Source: Pseudomonadota bacterium
Lineage (GTDB): Bacteria; Pseudomonadota; Alphaproteobacteria; Caulobacterales; Caulobacteraceae
Direction: 5' to 3'
DNA length: 30,069 nucleotides
Assembly: GCA_023432855.1 (NCBI GenBank)
Contig: JAEZEZ010000064.1
Span: 1 to 30,069 of the forward strand
Under the pieces are notes generated by a model. It made no database searches. It was not told the DNA's origin and saw only the letters and a program-made list of their open reading frames with translations. The position numbers and the translations under genes were made by a program. How positions within the stretch are numbered: the first letter of the stretch is position 1; the number at the start of each line of letters is the position of its first letter. This document shows positions 6,593-15,151 of the stretch, piece by piece.

Positions 6593-8255
6593 GCGGCGGC
6601 GGCTCCCACGCGGCGACCACGGCCTCGCGGAAGCGTTGGCGCAGGCTCGAAAGCAGGCGACTGAACGGCGACGGGTCGCGATCGCGGATGTTCAGAGGGG
6701 CGGCGGTGCGCTTCAGCATCTCCTTCTCCACCGTCTTGTGATAGCCGCAGACCTTGTATCCGATCACGACCTCGCCGCGCAGCCACTCGCTCAGGGCCGC
6801 TTCGCTGGCCTCGCGGCTCTTCAGGTCGCCCAGTTCGCCGGTCCCCGCCACCCAATGGATGGCGAAGACCGATTGACGGAACGGCGAGTCACCAATGCTT
6901 CCGAGAAGGTGCCCGGTCACCCTCTCGCGCAGAGAGTAACCTTCACCGACATATCCGTTGCGCCACACTCCATAGTCCCAGGCCGGAAGCTGCGGATCAG
7001 GGAAGTAGCCAGCGAGGTTGAAGAGCCGTTCGCCGCTCCGAAGGAACAAGCCGTAGACGCCGGGGCTCAGGGGCATCCGCTTTGGATCGTCCATGAACTC
7101 GCTGGCCGACATGAACTCGAAGCCGTCACGCCAGCGCTTCGCGGATCGGGCGTCAGCGACGCGCGGGGTCTCCGCTTCTCCGCTGGCGCGCTTGGCCTCC
7201 TTTCGAGCCCGCCGCCGCTCCTCGGCGTTCGGCGGACTCCACTCGATCGGCTCGCCGTCTTGGTTGATGATTTCGCAACGGCGCTTGGAACCGCCTGCTT
7301 TCTTCTTGAGGAAGTAGCCAGCCATCGGCGAGCGGCCTGGGGTCATCATCGTTCCCAGGAGCGCCGCGAAGCTGTCGTCGGGACCACCGCCGGTGTGGCT
7401 CAACCGCCACGTAAGCTGAGCCGTGTAGAGGTCGAGGTAGTTGCCGAGGATGCGACGATAGATCATCCGCATGCCCTCAAGGACGCGGAAGCCGCTTTCG
7501 GCCCAGTTGGTGCAGGCCTCCGGCGTATAGAAGTGGTGGTCGTGGATGACCCGCTTCAGCGCGCAATGCTCGCGAATCTGACCCCAGTGACCGCCGTCGG
7601 CAAACACAACGGCGTTCGGATCGACTACGTCGATGAACGGCGGGATCGGGTGATGCTCCTGTTTCGCGACCCACGCGCGGGCGGGGCCGCCCCGCTGGCG
7701 AGCCAGCGTCACCCGCAACGTGCGGTCGGGCGCACCATACGGAAAACGGTAGTGATCCTTTTCATCGCGCACGTTCTTGGGGCGGATATAGCCTTTCAAC
7801 TCCTTTCCATCGATCTCGATCTCTTCGCGCAGGATCGTGCGTCGCTCGAAGGCCTGCATGGCGCATCTGATTTTGTGGAGCCAGACGAAGATCGTCTTAT
7901 AGTTCTTCACCTTGGCGCGAAGGTCGCGTCTGATCTCCAGGGCGCTGCGCCCCTGATAGGCGACGTTGAATTGCGCGAGGATCAGCAGGATCGTCTTGAA
8001 CGGCAGCTTGCGGTAGGCGAACGGGGTGTTGGTGGTTAGGGTGAACTGTCTCAAGCACTGTTTGCACTTGTAGAGATTGCCGTCCCGGTAGGTCCACGCC
8101 GCCGGCGAGCCGCAGTGGTTGCAGCATGGATCGCCGCCATTTTCTGCGAATCGGTAACGGCGAAACAGCGCGCGCGCCTCGTCTTCCGAGAGTTCGGCGA
8201 CCTCGGTCGGCGTCGCGGCATGAGCCGGGCCTTGAAGGAGAGCCAATGAGGTCAA
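6564..8255 (-). CDS. IS1595/ISXO2-like transposase fused to a GIY-YIG endonuclease domain
   Basis: 563 residues if the TTG at 8255 is the start; the start is uncertain because no ATG precedes the first conserved region and no ribosome-binding site stands out. Zinc ribbon at about 43-72 (C45-x2-C48, C64-x2-C67, then 'FTLTTNTPFAYRKLPF'), typical of IS1595. DDE/N catalytic candidates: D149 in 'EIDGKELKG', D220 in 'VVFADGGHWG', N250/E253 in 'CTNWAESGFRVLEGMRMIYRRILGNY'. A charged linker (340-385) leads to a GIY-YIG domain at 395-525: PGVY (398-401), GYVGEGYSLRERVTGHL with catalytic-type R443 and H449, E510 and 'APLNIRD' with N522. The GVY-YVG gap is about 34 residues, longer than usual because of an insertion. 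Typical IS1595 transposases stop near the end of the DDE domain. Both sets of motifs look intact. Confidence 0.88.
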   Translation of the reverse strand: MTSLALLQGPAHAATPTEVAELSEDEARALFRRYRFAENGGDPCCNHCGSPAAWTYRDGNLYKCKQCLRQFTLTTNTPFAYRKLPFKTILLILAQFNVAYQGRSALEIRRDLRAKVKNYKTIFVWLHKIRCAMQAFERRTILREEIEIDGKELKGYIRPKNVRDEKDHYRFPYGAPDRTLRVTLARQRGGPARAWVAKQEHHPIPPFIDVVDPNAVVFADGGHWGQIREHCALKRVIHDHHFYTPEACTNWAESGFRVLEGMRMIYRRILGNYLDLYTAQLTWRLSHTGGGPDDSFAALLGTMMTPGRSPMAGYFLKKKAGGSKRRCEIINQDGEPIEWSPPNAEERRRARKEAKRASGEAETPRVADARSAKRWRDGFEFMSASEFMDDPKRMPLSPGVYGLFLRSGERLFNLAGYFPDPQLPAWDYGVWRNGYVGEGYSLRERVTGHLLGSIGDSPFRQSVFAIHWVAGTGELGDLKSREASEAALSEWLRGEVVIGYKVCGYHKTVEKEMLKRTAAPLNIRDRDPSPFSRLLSSLRQRFREAVVAAWEPPPPTNRPRQRR

Positions 8256-8287
8256 CGCACATACGGGAGGTTTGTCGCGTATGTGCG
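8256..8287. promoter_or_regulatory. Inverted repeat at the transposase start, candidate operator
   Basis: A perfect 10-bp inverted repeat CGCACATACG (8256-8265) / CGTATGTGCG (8278-8287) with a 12-bp spacer abuts the transposase start. It could be bound by a dimeric repressor or form a hairpin in the transposase mRNA leader. The right arm is also part of the direct repeat beginning at 8274. Confidence 0.5.
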
Positions 8288-8375
8288 ATACTCATCGCGT
8301 CAGGGCGCGTCAAGAAGATTGTCGCGTATGTGCGATTTTTATCGCTTAAACGAGCGGTAGGTCGCGTAGGTTGAT
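8274..8375. promoter_or_regulatory. Spaced direct repeats in the divergent promoter region
   Basis: GTCGCGTATGTGCGAT occurs identically at 8274-8289 and 8321-8336, each followed 4 bp later by ATCGC. A degenerate third copy, GTCGCGTAGGTTGAT, lies at 8361-8375. The starts are 47 and 40 bp apart. The stretch is AT-richer than its surroundings and lies between the divergent transposase and DUF6471 genes, so these are probable binding sites for a regulator of one or both. Confidence 0.6.
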
Positions 8376-8404
8376 AGGTCGGGGAAGTGATGGCATGAAC
8401 GGTC

Positions 8405-8773
8405 ATGGCTAAACCCGCCGGAACCGTCGCCGATCTTGATGATCCCGAAAACGCTTGGCGCGAGAAGGCCCGGACGCTTTTGCGCGTCGAGCAGCGTCGC
8501 CAGAACCTCACTTACGCCGATATTGCGGAACGCATGCAGGCGATAGGGATCGAAGAGACCGAGGTCAGCGTCCGCAACAAGATCAGCCGAGGGACATTCC
8601 CGGCGACCTTCATGTTGCAATTCATGCACGTGCTTGGGGTGAACCTGATCCCCTTCAAGCCTCAGTTGACGGGGGAGTTCACACTTCCGCCCGAGCTGCT
8701 TGGCAATCTTCCGCAGGCTCGAATGACGCCAGAGCTGATCGCAGCCCTGGTGGGAGCCCCAAAGAAGGATTGA
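8405..8773 (+). CDS. DUF6471 family protein, probable HTH regulator
   Basis: A 122-residue protein. Residues about 15-75 match DUF6471: 'WREKARTLLRVEQRRQNLTYADIAERMQAIGIEETEVSVRNKISRGTFPATFMLQFMHVLGV', a compact helical domain that reads like a lambda-repressor-type helix-turn-helix (LTYADIAERM...TEVSVRNKISRG). The remaining 45 residues are not recognised. It is divergent from the transposase across a region with repeated motifs, so a role as transcriptional repressor of the transposase is the simplest reading. That role is inference; the DUF6471 assignment is from the motif. The ATG at 8405 has only a weak upstream purine stretch. Confidence 0.8.
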   Translation: MAKPAGTVADLDDPENAWREKARTLLRVEQRRQNLTYADIAERMQAIGIEETEVSVRNKISRGTFPATFMLQFMHVLGVNLIPFKPQLTGEFTLPPELLGNLPQARMTPELIAALVGAPKKD

Positions 8774-8850
8774 CCCAACCTTCACGCCCCACCTCGCCAT
8801 ATCGGTGAGTAGCCGCTGCTTCTGGCGGCGTTGCGGTGCCGAGGCCATCG

Positions 8851-9447
8851 TCACGGTGATGCACCCTCGCCTTCGTCAGACGCGCTCCGCAGAATTTCGA
8901 TACCGCCCTTCACGGCGATCGCCGCGACCAGCATGCCGACGACCAGATCGGGCCAGGCCTGATCCAGCCACATGACCAGACCACCGGCGACGAGGATGCC
9001 GCCATTCGAGGCGAAGTCGTTCATGCTGAAGGTCTTGGCCGCCTCCATGTTGACGTCGCCGGACTGGTCCCGCCGCAGGAGCACCAGGCAGATCAGGTTC
9101 ACGATCCCGGCTACGAGCGCGAGCCCCATCATCGTCCAGCCGACCGGCTCGGTGCCGAACCACCAACGCCGACCGACGTCGATCAGCACCCCTGCGGCGA
9201 AGACCAGCAACAGGATGCCGGACAGGCGTGCCGCGCCCCGTTTCCAGGACGCGGCGCGGCCGATCGCTACAAAGCTGATCAGGTAGACGACGGAGTCCGA
9301 GGCATTGTCGACGGCGTTGGCCAGCAGTGCGCTGGAGTCGGCCAGGATGCCGCCGACGCCGAGGCCGAGGAACAGCAGGGCGTTGAGGATCAGGACGATC
9401 AGCAGCGTCCGCCGCTGCTGGTCGTCCGCCGAGGTGGTCTTGCTCAA
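8851..9447 (-). CDS. CDF-family divalent cation transporter, short form without the cytoplasmic domain
   Basis: A 198-residue inner-membrane protein with six predicted helices (about 14-36, 40-62, 73-92, 104-124, 140-160, 165-186). It shows the family pattern 'GILADSSALLANAVDNASD' with D47 and D51 as the metal-site pair in helix 2, and 'SMNDFASNGGIL' in helix 5 with D144 and N148. It would exchange cytoplasmic Zn2+, Co2+ or Cd2+ for protons, delivering metal to the periplasm for the RND pump. The usual C-terminal ferredoxin-like dimerisation domain is absent; the protein ends with an acidic tail. It is last in the czc operon and overlaps czcA by 4 bp. Substrate is inferred from context. Confidence 0.87.
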   Translation of the reverse strand: MSKTTSADDQQRRTLLIVLILNALLFLGLGVGGILADSSALLANAVDNASDSVVYLISFVAIGRAASWKRGAARLSGILLLVFAAGVLIDVGRRWWFGTEPVGWTMMGLALVAGIVNLICLVLLRRDQSGDVNMEAAKTFSMNDFASNGGILVAGGLVMWLDQAWPDLVVGMLVAAIAVKGGIEILRSASDEGEGASP

Positions 9448-12400
9448 TCTTCCAGTCCTTCCGAAGCACGATGCCGAACCGCCTTGGCGGCAAAGGTCGG
9501 CAGCACGAGCAGGGTCAACGCCGTCGCTGTCAGAAGGCCCCCGATGACGACCGTCGCGAGCGGCTTCTGCACCTCGGCTCCGGCCCCATGCGCCAAGGCC
9601 ATGGGAATGAAGCCGACGATCGCGACCAGGGCGGTCGTCAGCACCGCGCGCAGCCGGCTGGCGGCTCCTTCTATCGCCGCCACCTTGGCGGGCAGACCCT
9701 CGTTCAGCCGCTGGCGGATGGCCTGCATGAGCACCAGCCCGTTCAGGGTGGCGACCCCGGACACGGCGATGAAGCCGACCGCCGCCGAGACCGAGAAGGG
9801 CATGCCTCGGAGCAGAAGCGCCAGCGCGCCGCCGACGAGGGCGAGCGGCACGCAGACGAAGACCAGACCGGCCTCCGCGAATGAGCCGAGCGCCATGAAC
9901 AGCAGGACGCCGATCAGCACGAACACGATGGGGATGACGATGCTGAAGCGCTGTTCCGCCCGTTTGAGGTTCTCGAATTGTCCGCCCCAGTCCAGGTAGA
10001 CGCCGGCCGGGAGTTCGATCTCCGCCACCCGATCCTGCGCATCGGCGACGAAGCCGCCGAGGTCGCGGCCCCGGACGTTGGCCTGCACGACCATGCGGCG
10101 GCTGCCGTTCTCGCGGCTGATCTGGTTCGGACCCTCGCCGGTCTGGATGCGCGCCACTGACGACAGGGGCACGACCACGCCCGTTTCCGAGACGACCGGC
10201 AGGGCTGCGAGCGCCGCCGGGTCGTTTCGCGCGGCTTCGGGCAGACGCACGACAACGTCGAAGCGCCGGTCGCCTTCGAAGATGGTCCCCGCCTCAGCGC
10301 CGCCGATGCCAGCGGACACCGCTTCGCTGACGTCGGCGGCCGACAGTCCGTAGCTGGCGGCGGCGATGCGATCGACGCTGACGGTCAGGGTTGGCAGGCC
10401 GGACGCCTGCTCGACCCGCACGTCAGCCGCGCCGGTCGTCTCCCGAAGCGAGCCGGCAACCTGGTCCGCCACCCGTTGGAGGGTGGCGAAGTCGTCGCCG
10501 TAGACCATGACGGCGAGGTCGGTGCGAACGCCCGAGATGAGTTCGTTGAAGCGCAGTTCGATCGGCTGGCTGAACTCGAAATTGTTGCCGATCTGCTGGC
10601 CCGCGATTTGCTCGATGCGTTCGATCAGAGCTTCCTTCTCCAGCCCCGGATCGGGCCATTCGCTGCGATCCTTCAGGACGATCACGCTGTCGGAAATGTT
10701 CGGCGGCATGGGATCGACCGCCGCCTCGGCGGTTCCGGTCCGCGAGAACATGGTCTCGACTTCGGGCTGCGCCGTGATCGCGCGCTCCAGCACCATCTGC
10801 ATCGCCAGGGATTGTTCGAGCGAAGCCGACGGCACGCGCAGCGCCTGCATGGCGATGTCGCCCTCGTCGAGGGTCGGTATGAATTCACGGCCCAGCGCCA
10901 TGAAGGACACCGCGCCGATGGCGAGCGCCGCCAGGGCGGAGATCAGCACCACCTTCGGCCGAGCCACGGCGGCCTGGATGGCCGGCTGAATGTAGCGGCG
11001 CGCGAAGCGGAGGATGCGCGTCTCGTGTTCGACGACCTCGCCGTCCGGCCCGACGTGGACGGACTTGGGATCGCGCACCAGAAGGGCGGTCATCGCCGGC
11101 ACGAAGGTGAACGAGAAGATGAAGGCGCCAACCAGCGCCAGCATGACCGTCGCGCCCATCGGCTGGAACGTCTTGCCCTCCACGCCTTCCAGCATCAGCA
11201 GCGGCGCGAACACCAGCAGGATGATCAACTGTCCGAAGGCCGCCGGCTTGACCATCTGCCGGGCCGACTGGACGGCGACGTCCAGGCGCTCGTGGCGGGT
11301 GAGCAGGCGGCCGAGCTGGGCGCGCCGCTGGGTCAGCAGCAGCAGCGTGTTCTCGATCACCACCACCCCGCCGTCGACCATCAGGCCGAAGTCCAGGGCG
11401 CCGAGGCTCATGAGATTCCCGCTGATGCCAAAGCGATTCATGCCGATGACGGCGAACAGGAAGCTGAGCGGGATCATCAAGGCCGTGATCGTGGCGGCGC
11501 GGATGTTGCCGAGCAGCAGGAACAACACCAGCACGACAAGCAGGGCGCCCTCGGTGAGATTGCGGGCGACGGTGGCGATGGTCGAGTTGACCAGTTCGCT
11601 CCGGTTCAGGACGGTGGTAGCGACGATGCCGGGCGGGAGACTGTCGTCCACCTGCTCCAGCCGTTCGGCCGCCGCCTGGGCCACCGTGCGGCTGTTGCCG
11701 CCGGCGATCATCAGGGCGGTGCCAAGGACCGCTTCGTGGCCGTCGCGGCTGGCTCCGCCGAGGCGCGGCTCCCGTCCGATCTCCACCGTAGCGACGTCGG
11801 CGACGCGGACCACCAGACCTCCGCGATTGACCACCGGGGCCTGCGCCAGATCCTCGACCGTGCTCGCCAGAGCGTCCGTGCGGACGACCAGCGCCTCACC
11901 GGCGCGCTGGATGTAGCCCGCACCGGCCTGGGTGTTGGCGCGCTCCAGCGCCTCGACCAGATCGCCGAAGCCGAGGCCATAGCCGGACAGGCGGGCGGGG
12001 TCGGGACGAACGGCGTATTCCTTCACGTAGCCGCCCACGGTATCGACGCCCGCGAGACCTTCCGCGCCGCGCATCTGGGGCGCGATGATCCAGTCCTGAA
12101 CCGTCCGGAGGTAGGTGGCGCGTTGTTCGGGCGTGGTCAGCCGCTCGCCTTCCGGGGTCAGGTAGACACGGCCGGGCTGCCATCCCGGCTGCCCCGGCTG
12201 CGCCAGGTTCTGACTGTTGAAAGGGACGTAATCGACGGTCCACATCAGAACCTCGCCAAGGCCGGTCGTGATGGGCGACATCGCGGGTTCGACGCCTTCC
12301 GGCAGTCCTTCCCGCGCCGCCGCGAGCCGTTCGGCGACCTGCTGGCGCGCGAAGTAGATGTCGGTCTCGTCGGTGAAGATGGCCGTGATCTGGCTGAAGC

Positions 12401-12665
12401 CGTTGCGCGACAGCGATCGCGTGCTGGTCAGGCCGGGAATGCCCGCCAGGCTCGTCTCCAGCGGGTAGGTAACCTGTCGCTCGATTTGTTCCGGGGCAAG
12501 CGCCGGCGCGACCGTGGTGATCTGCACCTGCCGGTTGGTGATGTCGGGCACTGCGTCGATGGGCAGTTTGGTCAGTTCGAGAAGACCCAGACCAGCGACG
12601 AGCACTACGGCGATGACGACGAACCAGCGGAACCGGACCGACGCCGCGATGATGGCGTTGAACAT
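9444..12665 (-). CDS. czcA: Heavy-metal efflux RND pump, CzcA type
   Basis: A 1073-residue inner-membrane proton/metal antiporter. It has the RND layout: TM1 at about 12-32, a large periplasmic loop, a TM2-TM6 block (about 370-540), a second loop and TM8-TM12 (about 920-1060). The helix-4 signature 'DFGLMVDGGVVVIEN' (D425, D431, E438) is of the divalent-cation (Co/Zn/Cd/Ni) HME class rather than the CusA copper/silver class. The ATG at 12665 is preceded by TAAGGAG, which overlaps the czcB stop, so it is well defined. Part of a minus-strand operon. It exports metal from periplasm or cytoplasm through CzcC. The exact metal cannot be fixed from sequence alone. Confidence 0.95.
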   Translation of the reverse strand: MFNAIIAASVRFRWFVVIAVVLVAGLGLLELTKLPIDAVPDITNRQVQITTVAPALAPEQIERQVTYPLETSLAGIPGLTSTRSLSRNGFSQITAIFTDETDIYFARQQVAERLAAAREGLPEGVEPAMSPITTGLGEVLMWTVDYVPFNSQNLAQPGQPGWQPGRVYLTPEGERLTTPEQRATYLRTVQDWIIAPQMRGAEGLAGVDTVGGYVKEYAVRPDPARLSGYGLGFGDLVEALERANTQAGAGYIQRAGEALVVRTDALASTVEDLAQAPVVNRGGLVVRVADVATVEIGREPRLGGASRDGHEAVLGTALMIAGGNSRTVAQAAAERLEQVDDSLPPGIVATTVLNRSELVNSTIATVARNLTEGALLVVLVLFLLLGNIRAATITALMIPLSFLFAVIGMNRFGISGNLMSLGALDFGLMVDGGVVVIENTLLLLTQRRAQLGRLLTRHERLDVAVQSARQMVKPAAFGQLIILLVFAPLLMLEGVEGKTFQPMGATVMLALVGAFIFSFTFVPAMTALLVRDPKSVHVGPDGEVVEHETRILRFARRYIQPAIQAAVARPKVVLISALAALAIGAVSFMALGREFIPTLDEGDIAMQALRVPSASLEQSLAMQMVLERAITAQPEVETMFSRTGTAEAAVDPMPPNISDSVIVLKDRSEWPDPGLEKEALIERIEQIAGQQIGNNFEFSQPIELRFNELISGVRTDLAVMVYGDDFATLQRVADQVAGSLRETTGAADVRVEQASGLPTLTVSVDRIAAASYGLSAADVSEAVSAGIGGAEAGTIFEGDRRFDVVVRLPEAARNDPAALAALPVVSETGVVVPLSSVARIQTGEGPNQISRENGSRRMVVQANVRGRDLGGFVADAQDRVAEIELPAGVYLDWGGQFENLKRAEQRFSIVIPIVFVLIGVLLFMALGSFAEAGLVFVCVPLALVGGALALLLRGMPFSVSAAVGFIAVSGVATLNGLVLMQAIRQRLNEGLPAKVAAIEGAASRLRAVLTTALVAIVGFIPMALAHGAGAEVQKPLATVVIGGLLTATALTLLVLPTFAAKAVRHRASEGLED

Positions 12666-12677
12666 GCGCGTCGCTCC

Positions 12678-13844
12678 TTAGTGACCGTGCTCGGCCTCGC
12701 CCTTGGCGAGCTCGGCTTTGAGGAGAAAGGCGTTGACGCCAGCGACACGCTCATCGCCGGTCAGACCGCGCAGGATTTCGGTCCGATCGCCCGCCTGGCG
12801 GCCGACCAGCACGGGCGCGACGCGGAACCCCGTTGGGGTGCGCACGAAGACCACGGTTGCGCCCTCTACTGTCTGCACGGCCTCGGACGGCACGGTCAGG
12901 GTTCCCAACGTTTCGCCGGTGACGATGACCCCGGTCACCGCCGATCCTGCGGGCGGAAGCAGCGACCCGGTGGGGCGGGCGCGAATTACGGCTGCCCCGC
13001 TCCCCGCGCCCGCGCCGGCGGCCACGCCAGTGACGACAGCGTCGAACTCGCCCGTCGGACCCTGCACCCGGATCGCGGAGCCGGCGCGCACCTGACCGGC
13101 GAGCGCGGGGGGCGCACTGAAGACGATCTCCACCCGCGCCGGGTTGGTGACCTCGGCAATCACGCCGCCCTGCGGCGCAAAGCCGCCTGGGCCGACATGG
13201 ACGCTGGTGACGACGCCGCTGATCGGGCTCGTGACGCTGAGACGGCCGGACGCGCTGGGGGACCCGGCGGCGACCGCGCGGGCTCGGGCCGCGCGCGCGG
13301 CCGCCTCGGCGCTCAGGGCCTGGGCGTGGGCAATTTCGGCGTCCCGCTCAGCCACCACGCCTTGCTCCGCGAGGCTTTCCTCGCGCTCGTGGGCCTGCTC
13401 GGCGGCCACCGCGTTGGCCTGGGCGGCGTCAACCTCGGCTCGCAGCCCCGCCGCGTCTCCGCTGACCAATACCGCCAGGGCCTGACCGGCGCGGACGGAC
13501 TGTCCCGGCGCCACCAGGACCCGCTCGACCCGGCCGCCCACGGAGGCGGCGACCGCCGCCCGAGCGTCGACCATGGGTTCCACCCGCCCGGACAGGCGGG
13601 TTTCGCTGCCGCCGCCGCCGGTGACCGCGACTACCGCGATACGGGCAGCGTCGATCTGCGCCGGCGTCAGAAGGAGCACGCCTTCCTCGCCTTCCTCTTC
13701 AAGGTGTTCGGCCTCAGCCGACTCCGCGGCGCTCGGGTCCGCCGCAGGGCGGGTGAGGACATAGATGCCAGCGCCGCCGAAGACGACGACGGCGGCGACC
13801 CCCGCCGTGAGCCAAGTTCGATTGATTTGAGGGATACGGTTCAT
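12678..13844 (-). CDS. czcB: RND periplasmic adaptor (membrane fusion) protein, CzcB type
   Basis: A 388-residue protein with an N-terminal membrane anchor (WLTAGVAAVVVFGGAGIYVLT, about 10-30), an acidic stretch (AEHLEEEGEEG), and the adaptor core: lipoyl half-motif 'GRVERVLVAPGQSVRAGQALAVL' (about 104-126), an alpha-hairpin of Ala/Glu-rich helices (about 135-190), the second lipoyl half 'VTSPISGVVTSVHVGPGGFAPQG', then beta-barrel and membrane-proximal domains. The C-terminus EAEHGH may help bind metal. It links CzcA to CzcC in the tripartite pump. It overlaps czcC by 4 bp and lies 12 bp before czcA. Confidence 0.93.
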   Translation of the reverse strand: MNRIPQINRTWLTAGVAAVVVFGGAGIYVLTRPAADPSAAESAEAEHLEEEGEEGVLLLTPAQIDAARIAVVAVTGGGGSETRLSGRVEPMVDARAAVAASVGGRVERVLVAPGQSVRAGQALAVLVSGDAAGLRAEVDAAQANAVAAEQAHEREESLAEQGVVAERDAEIAHAQALSAEAAARAARARAVAAGSPSASGRLSVTSPISGVVTSVHVGPGGFAPQGGVIAEVTNPARVEIVFSAPPALAGQVRAGSAIRVQGPTGEFDAVVTGVAAGAGAGSGAAVIRARPTGSLLPPAGSAVTGVIVTGETLGTLTVPSEAVQTVEGATVVFVRTPTGFRVAPVLVGRQAGDRTEILRGLTGDERVAGVNAFLLKAELAKGEAEHGH

Positions 13845-15094
13845 GGCTGTGTTCCAAACGGGGCGCGGCCTTGCAGGCGCGCGAGGTCGATTTCGGCGCG
13901 GACGCGAGCGAGGCGGGCGTCCACGGCGGCGTTGCGGGCGTTGATCAGGGCGGCGCGCGAAGAGCGAAGTTCGAGTTGGGAGATGCGCCCAGCCTCGAAG
14001 CCGATCCGGGAAAGGCGGTAGGCCTCTTCGGCGGCGGTCACGCCGGCATCGGCGGCGGCGACCCGGCTGGCCGAAGCCCGGAGCCGGGCCTCGGCGGCGT
14101 TGCGGTCCGCCTCGGCCTCCTGACGGGCGCCGATCAGCCGGGCCTCGGCCGCCCGGAACTCGGCGCGTGCCGCGTCGATGGCGCCCCGGTTCCGGTCGAA
14201 CAGCGGCAACGGCATGCTGACGCCGAAGGTCAGGGCCGTGGCGTCCTCGGCTTCGTAGCGCCGGATGCCCACGGAGGCGGTGACGTCGGGGCGGGCGCGA
14301 ACCCGTTCGACCTCGATGCGGCTCTCTGCGGCGGCGCGTTCCGCCTCAGCGACCAGAACCTCGGGAGCCGCCCCGACGGCGACGGTCACACCGGCCGGGG
14401 TTCTATCCAGCAGACTCGTATCGATCGAGGTGACCGGCGTTGGCAGCATGGCTACTGCGGTCAGACGGGCGAAGGCCGCGTCGCGTTCCGCCTGCGCCTC
14501 GTCCAGCGTCGCGCGCGCCGCCGCCGCTTCCGTCTCACCCTGGATGCCGCGCAGAAGCGGCTCGCGGCCTTCCTCCACCAGGATCAGGGCAGCGCGGGTA
14601 TCGGCGATGGTCACCGTCAGCGCCTCCTCGGCCAGTTGGAACCGCCGTTCGGCCGCTTCGGCCTCTGCATAGACGAGAGCCAGTCGGCTCGCCGCCTCGA
14701 CGTCGGCGAGGTCCCGGCGCAGGGCGGCGGTCCCGGCTTCGGCACGGGCGACACCGACACGAGCGCTGCGGCGGCCCCACAGTTCGAGGTCCTGGCTCAG
14801 GGAGAGGGTGGTCTCGGCGTTGTCGTAGCCTTGGAATGGGCCGGTGCCGAAGGCGTTCTCCGCCTCCAGTCCCAACACCGGATTGGGGCGAACCCGCGCC
14901 TGACGGACCCGCGCCTCGGCCGCGTCGAGCAGCGCATCGGCCTCCACGGTCATCGGTGTCAGGCCGATGCGTTCAAGCAACGCCTCGAAAGAGGGCGCGG
15001 GATCGGCCCAGGCAGGGCCGGTGACCGCCGTCGCCATCGCGACCACGGCGCAGCCGATCGCAAGACGCGACCGACCAGATTTCAGGGGTGGCAT
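13841..15094 (-). CDS. czcC: TolC-family outer membrane efflux protein, CzcC type
   Basis: A 417-residue outer-membrane channel with signal peptide (about residues 1-30, ending TGPAWA). It has two outer membrane efflux (OEP) repeats with long coiled-coil helices: 'LLDAAEARVRQARVRPNPVLGLEAENAFGTG' with the family motif 'R.NP.L', 'LSLSQDLELWGRRSARVGVARAEA', then the second repeat 'VRARPDVTASVGIRRYEAEDATALTFGVSMPLPLFDRNRGAI'. The motif 'SMPLPLFDRNRG' is diagnostic of the CzcC/CusC type. It forms the exit duct of the metal pump. No strong ribosome-binding site precedes the ATG at 15094. Confidence 0.92.
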   Translation of the reverse strand: MPPLKSGRSRLAIGCAVVAMATAVTGPAWADPAPSFEALLERIGLTPMTVEADALLDAAEARVRQARVRPNPVLGLEAENAFGTGPFQGYDNAETTLSLSQDLELWGRRSARVGVARAEAGTAALRRDLADVEAASRLALVYAEAEAAERRFQLAEEALTVTIADTRAALILVEEGREPLLRGIQGETEAAAARATLDEAQAERDAAFARLTAVAMLPTPVTSIDTSLLDRTPAGVTVAVGAAPEVLVAEAERAAAESRIEVERVRARPDVTASVGIRRYEAEDATALTFGVSMPLPLFDRNRGAIDAARAEFRAAEARLIGARQEAEADRNAAEARLRASASRVAAADAGVTAAEEAYRLSRIGFEAGRISQLELRSSRAALINARNAAVDARLARVRAEIDLARLQGRAPFGTQP

Positions 15095-15151
15095 GTTCCA
15101 AATCCCAGCAGTTCCAAACGATTCACGCGCGCCAAAAGGCGCCGGGCATCG

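Noticed and set aside
8274..8375. CRISPR array or plasmid-type replication iterons
   Set aside because: There are only two exact repeats and one poor copy, no spacer regularity, and no cas or replication initiator gene nearby. Operator sites fit better.
10476..14021. Very long open frame antisense to czcA and czcB
   Set aside because: It is the shadow of strongly coding high-GC genes on the minus strand. Its translation is rich in His, Arg, Asp and Gln with no domain, while the minus-strand frames match the efflux families throughout.
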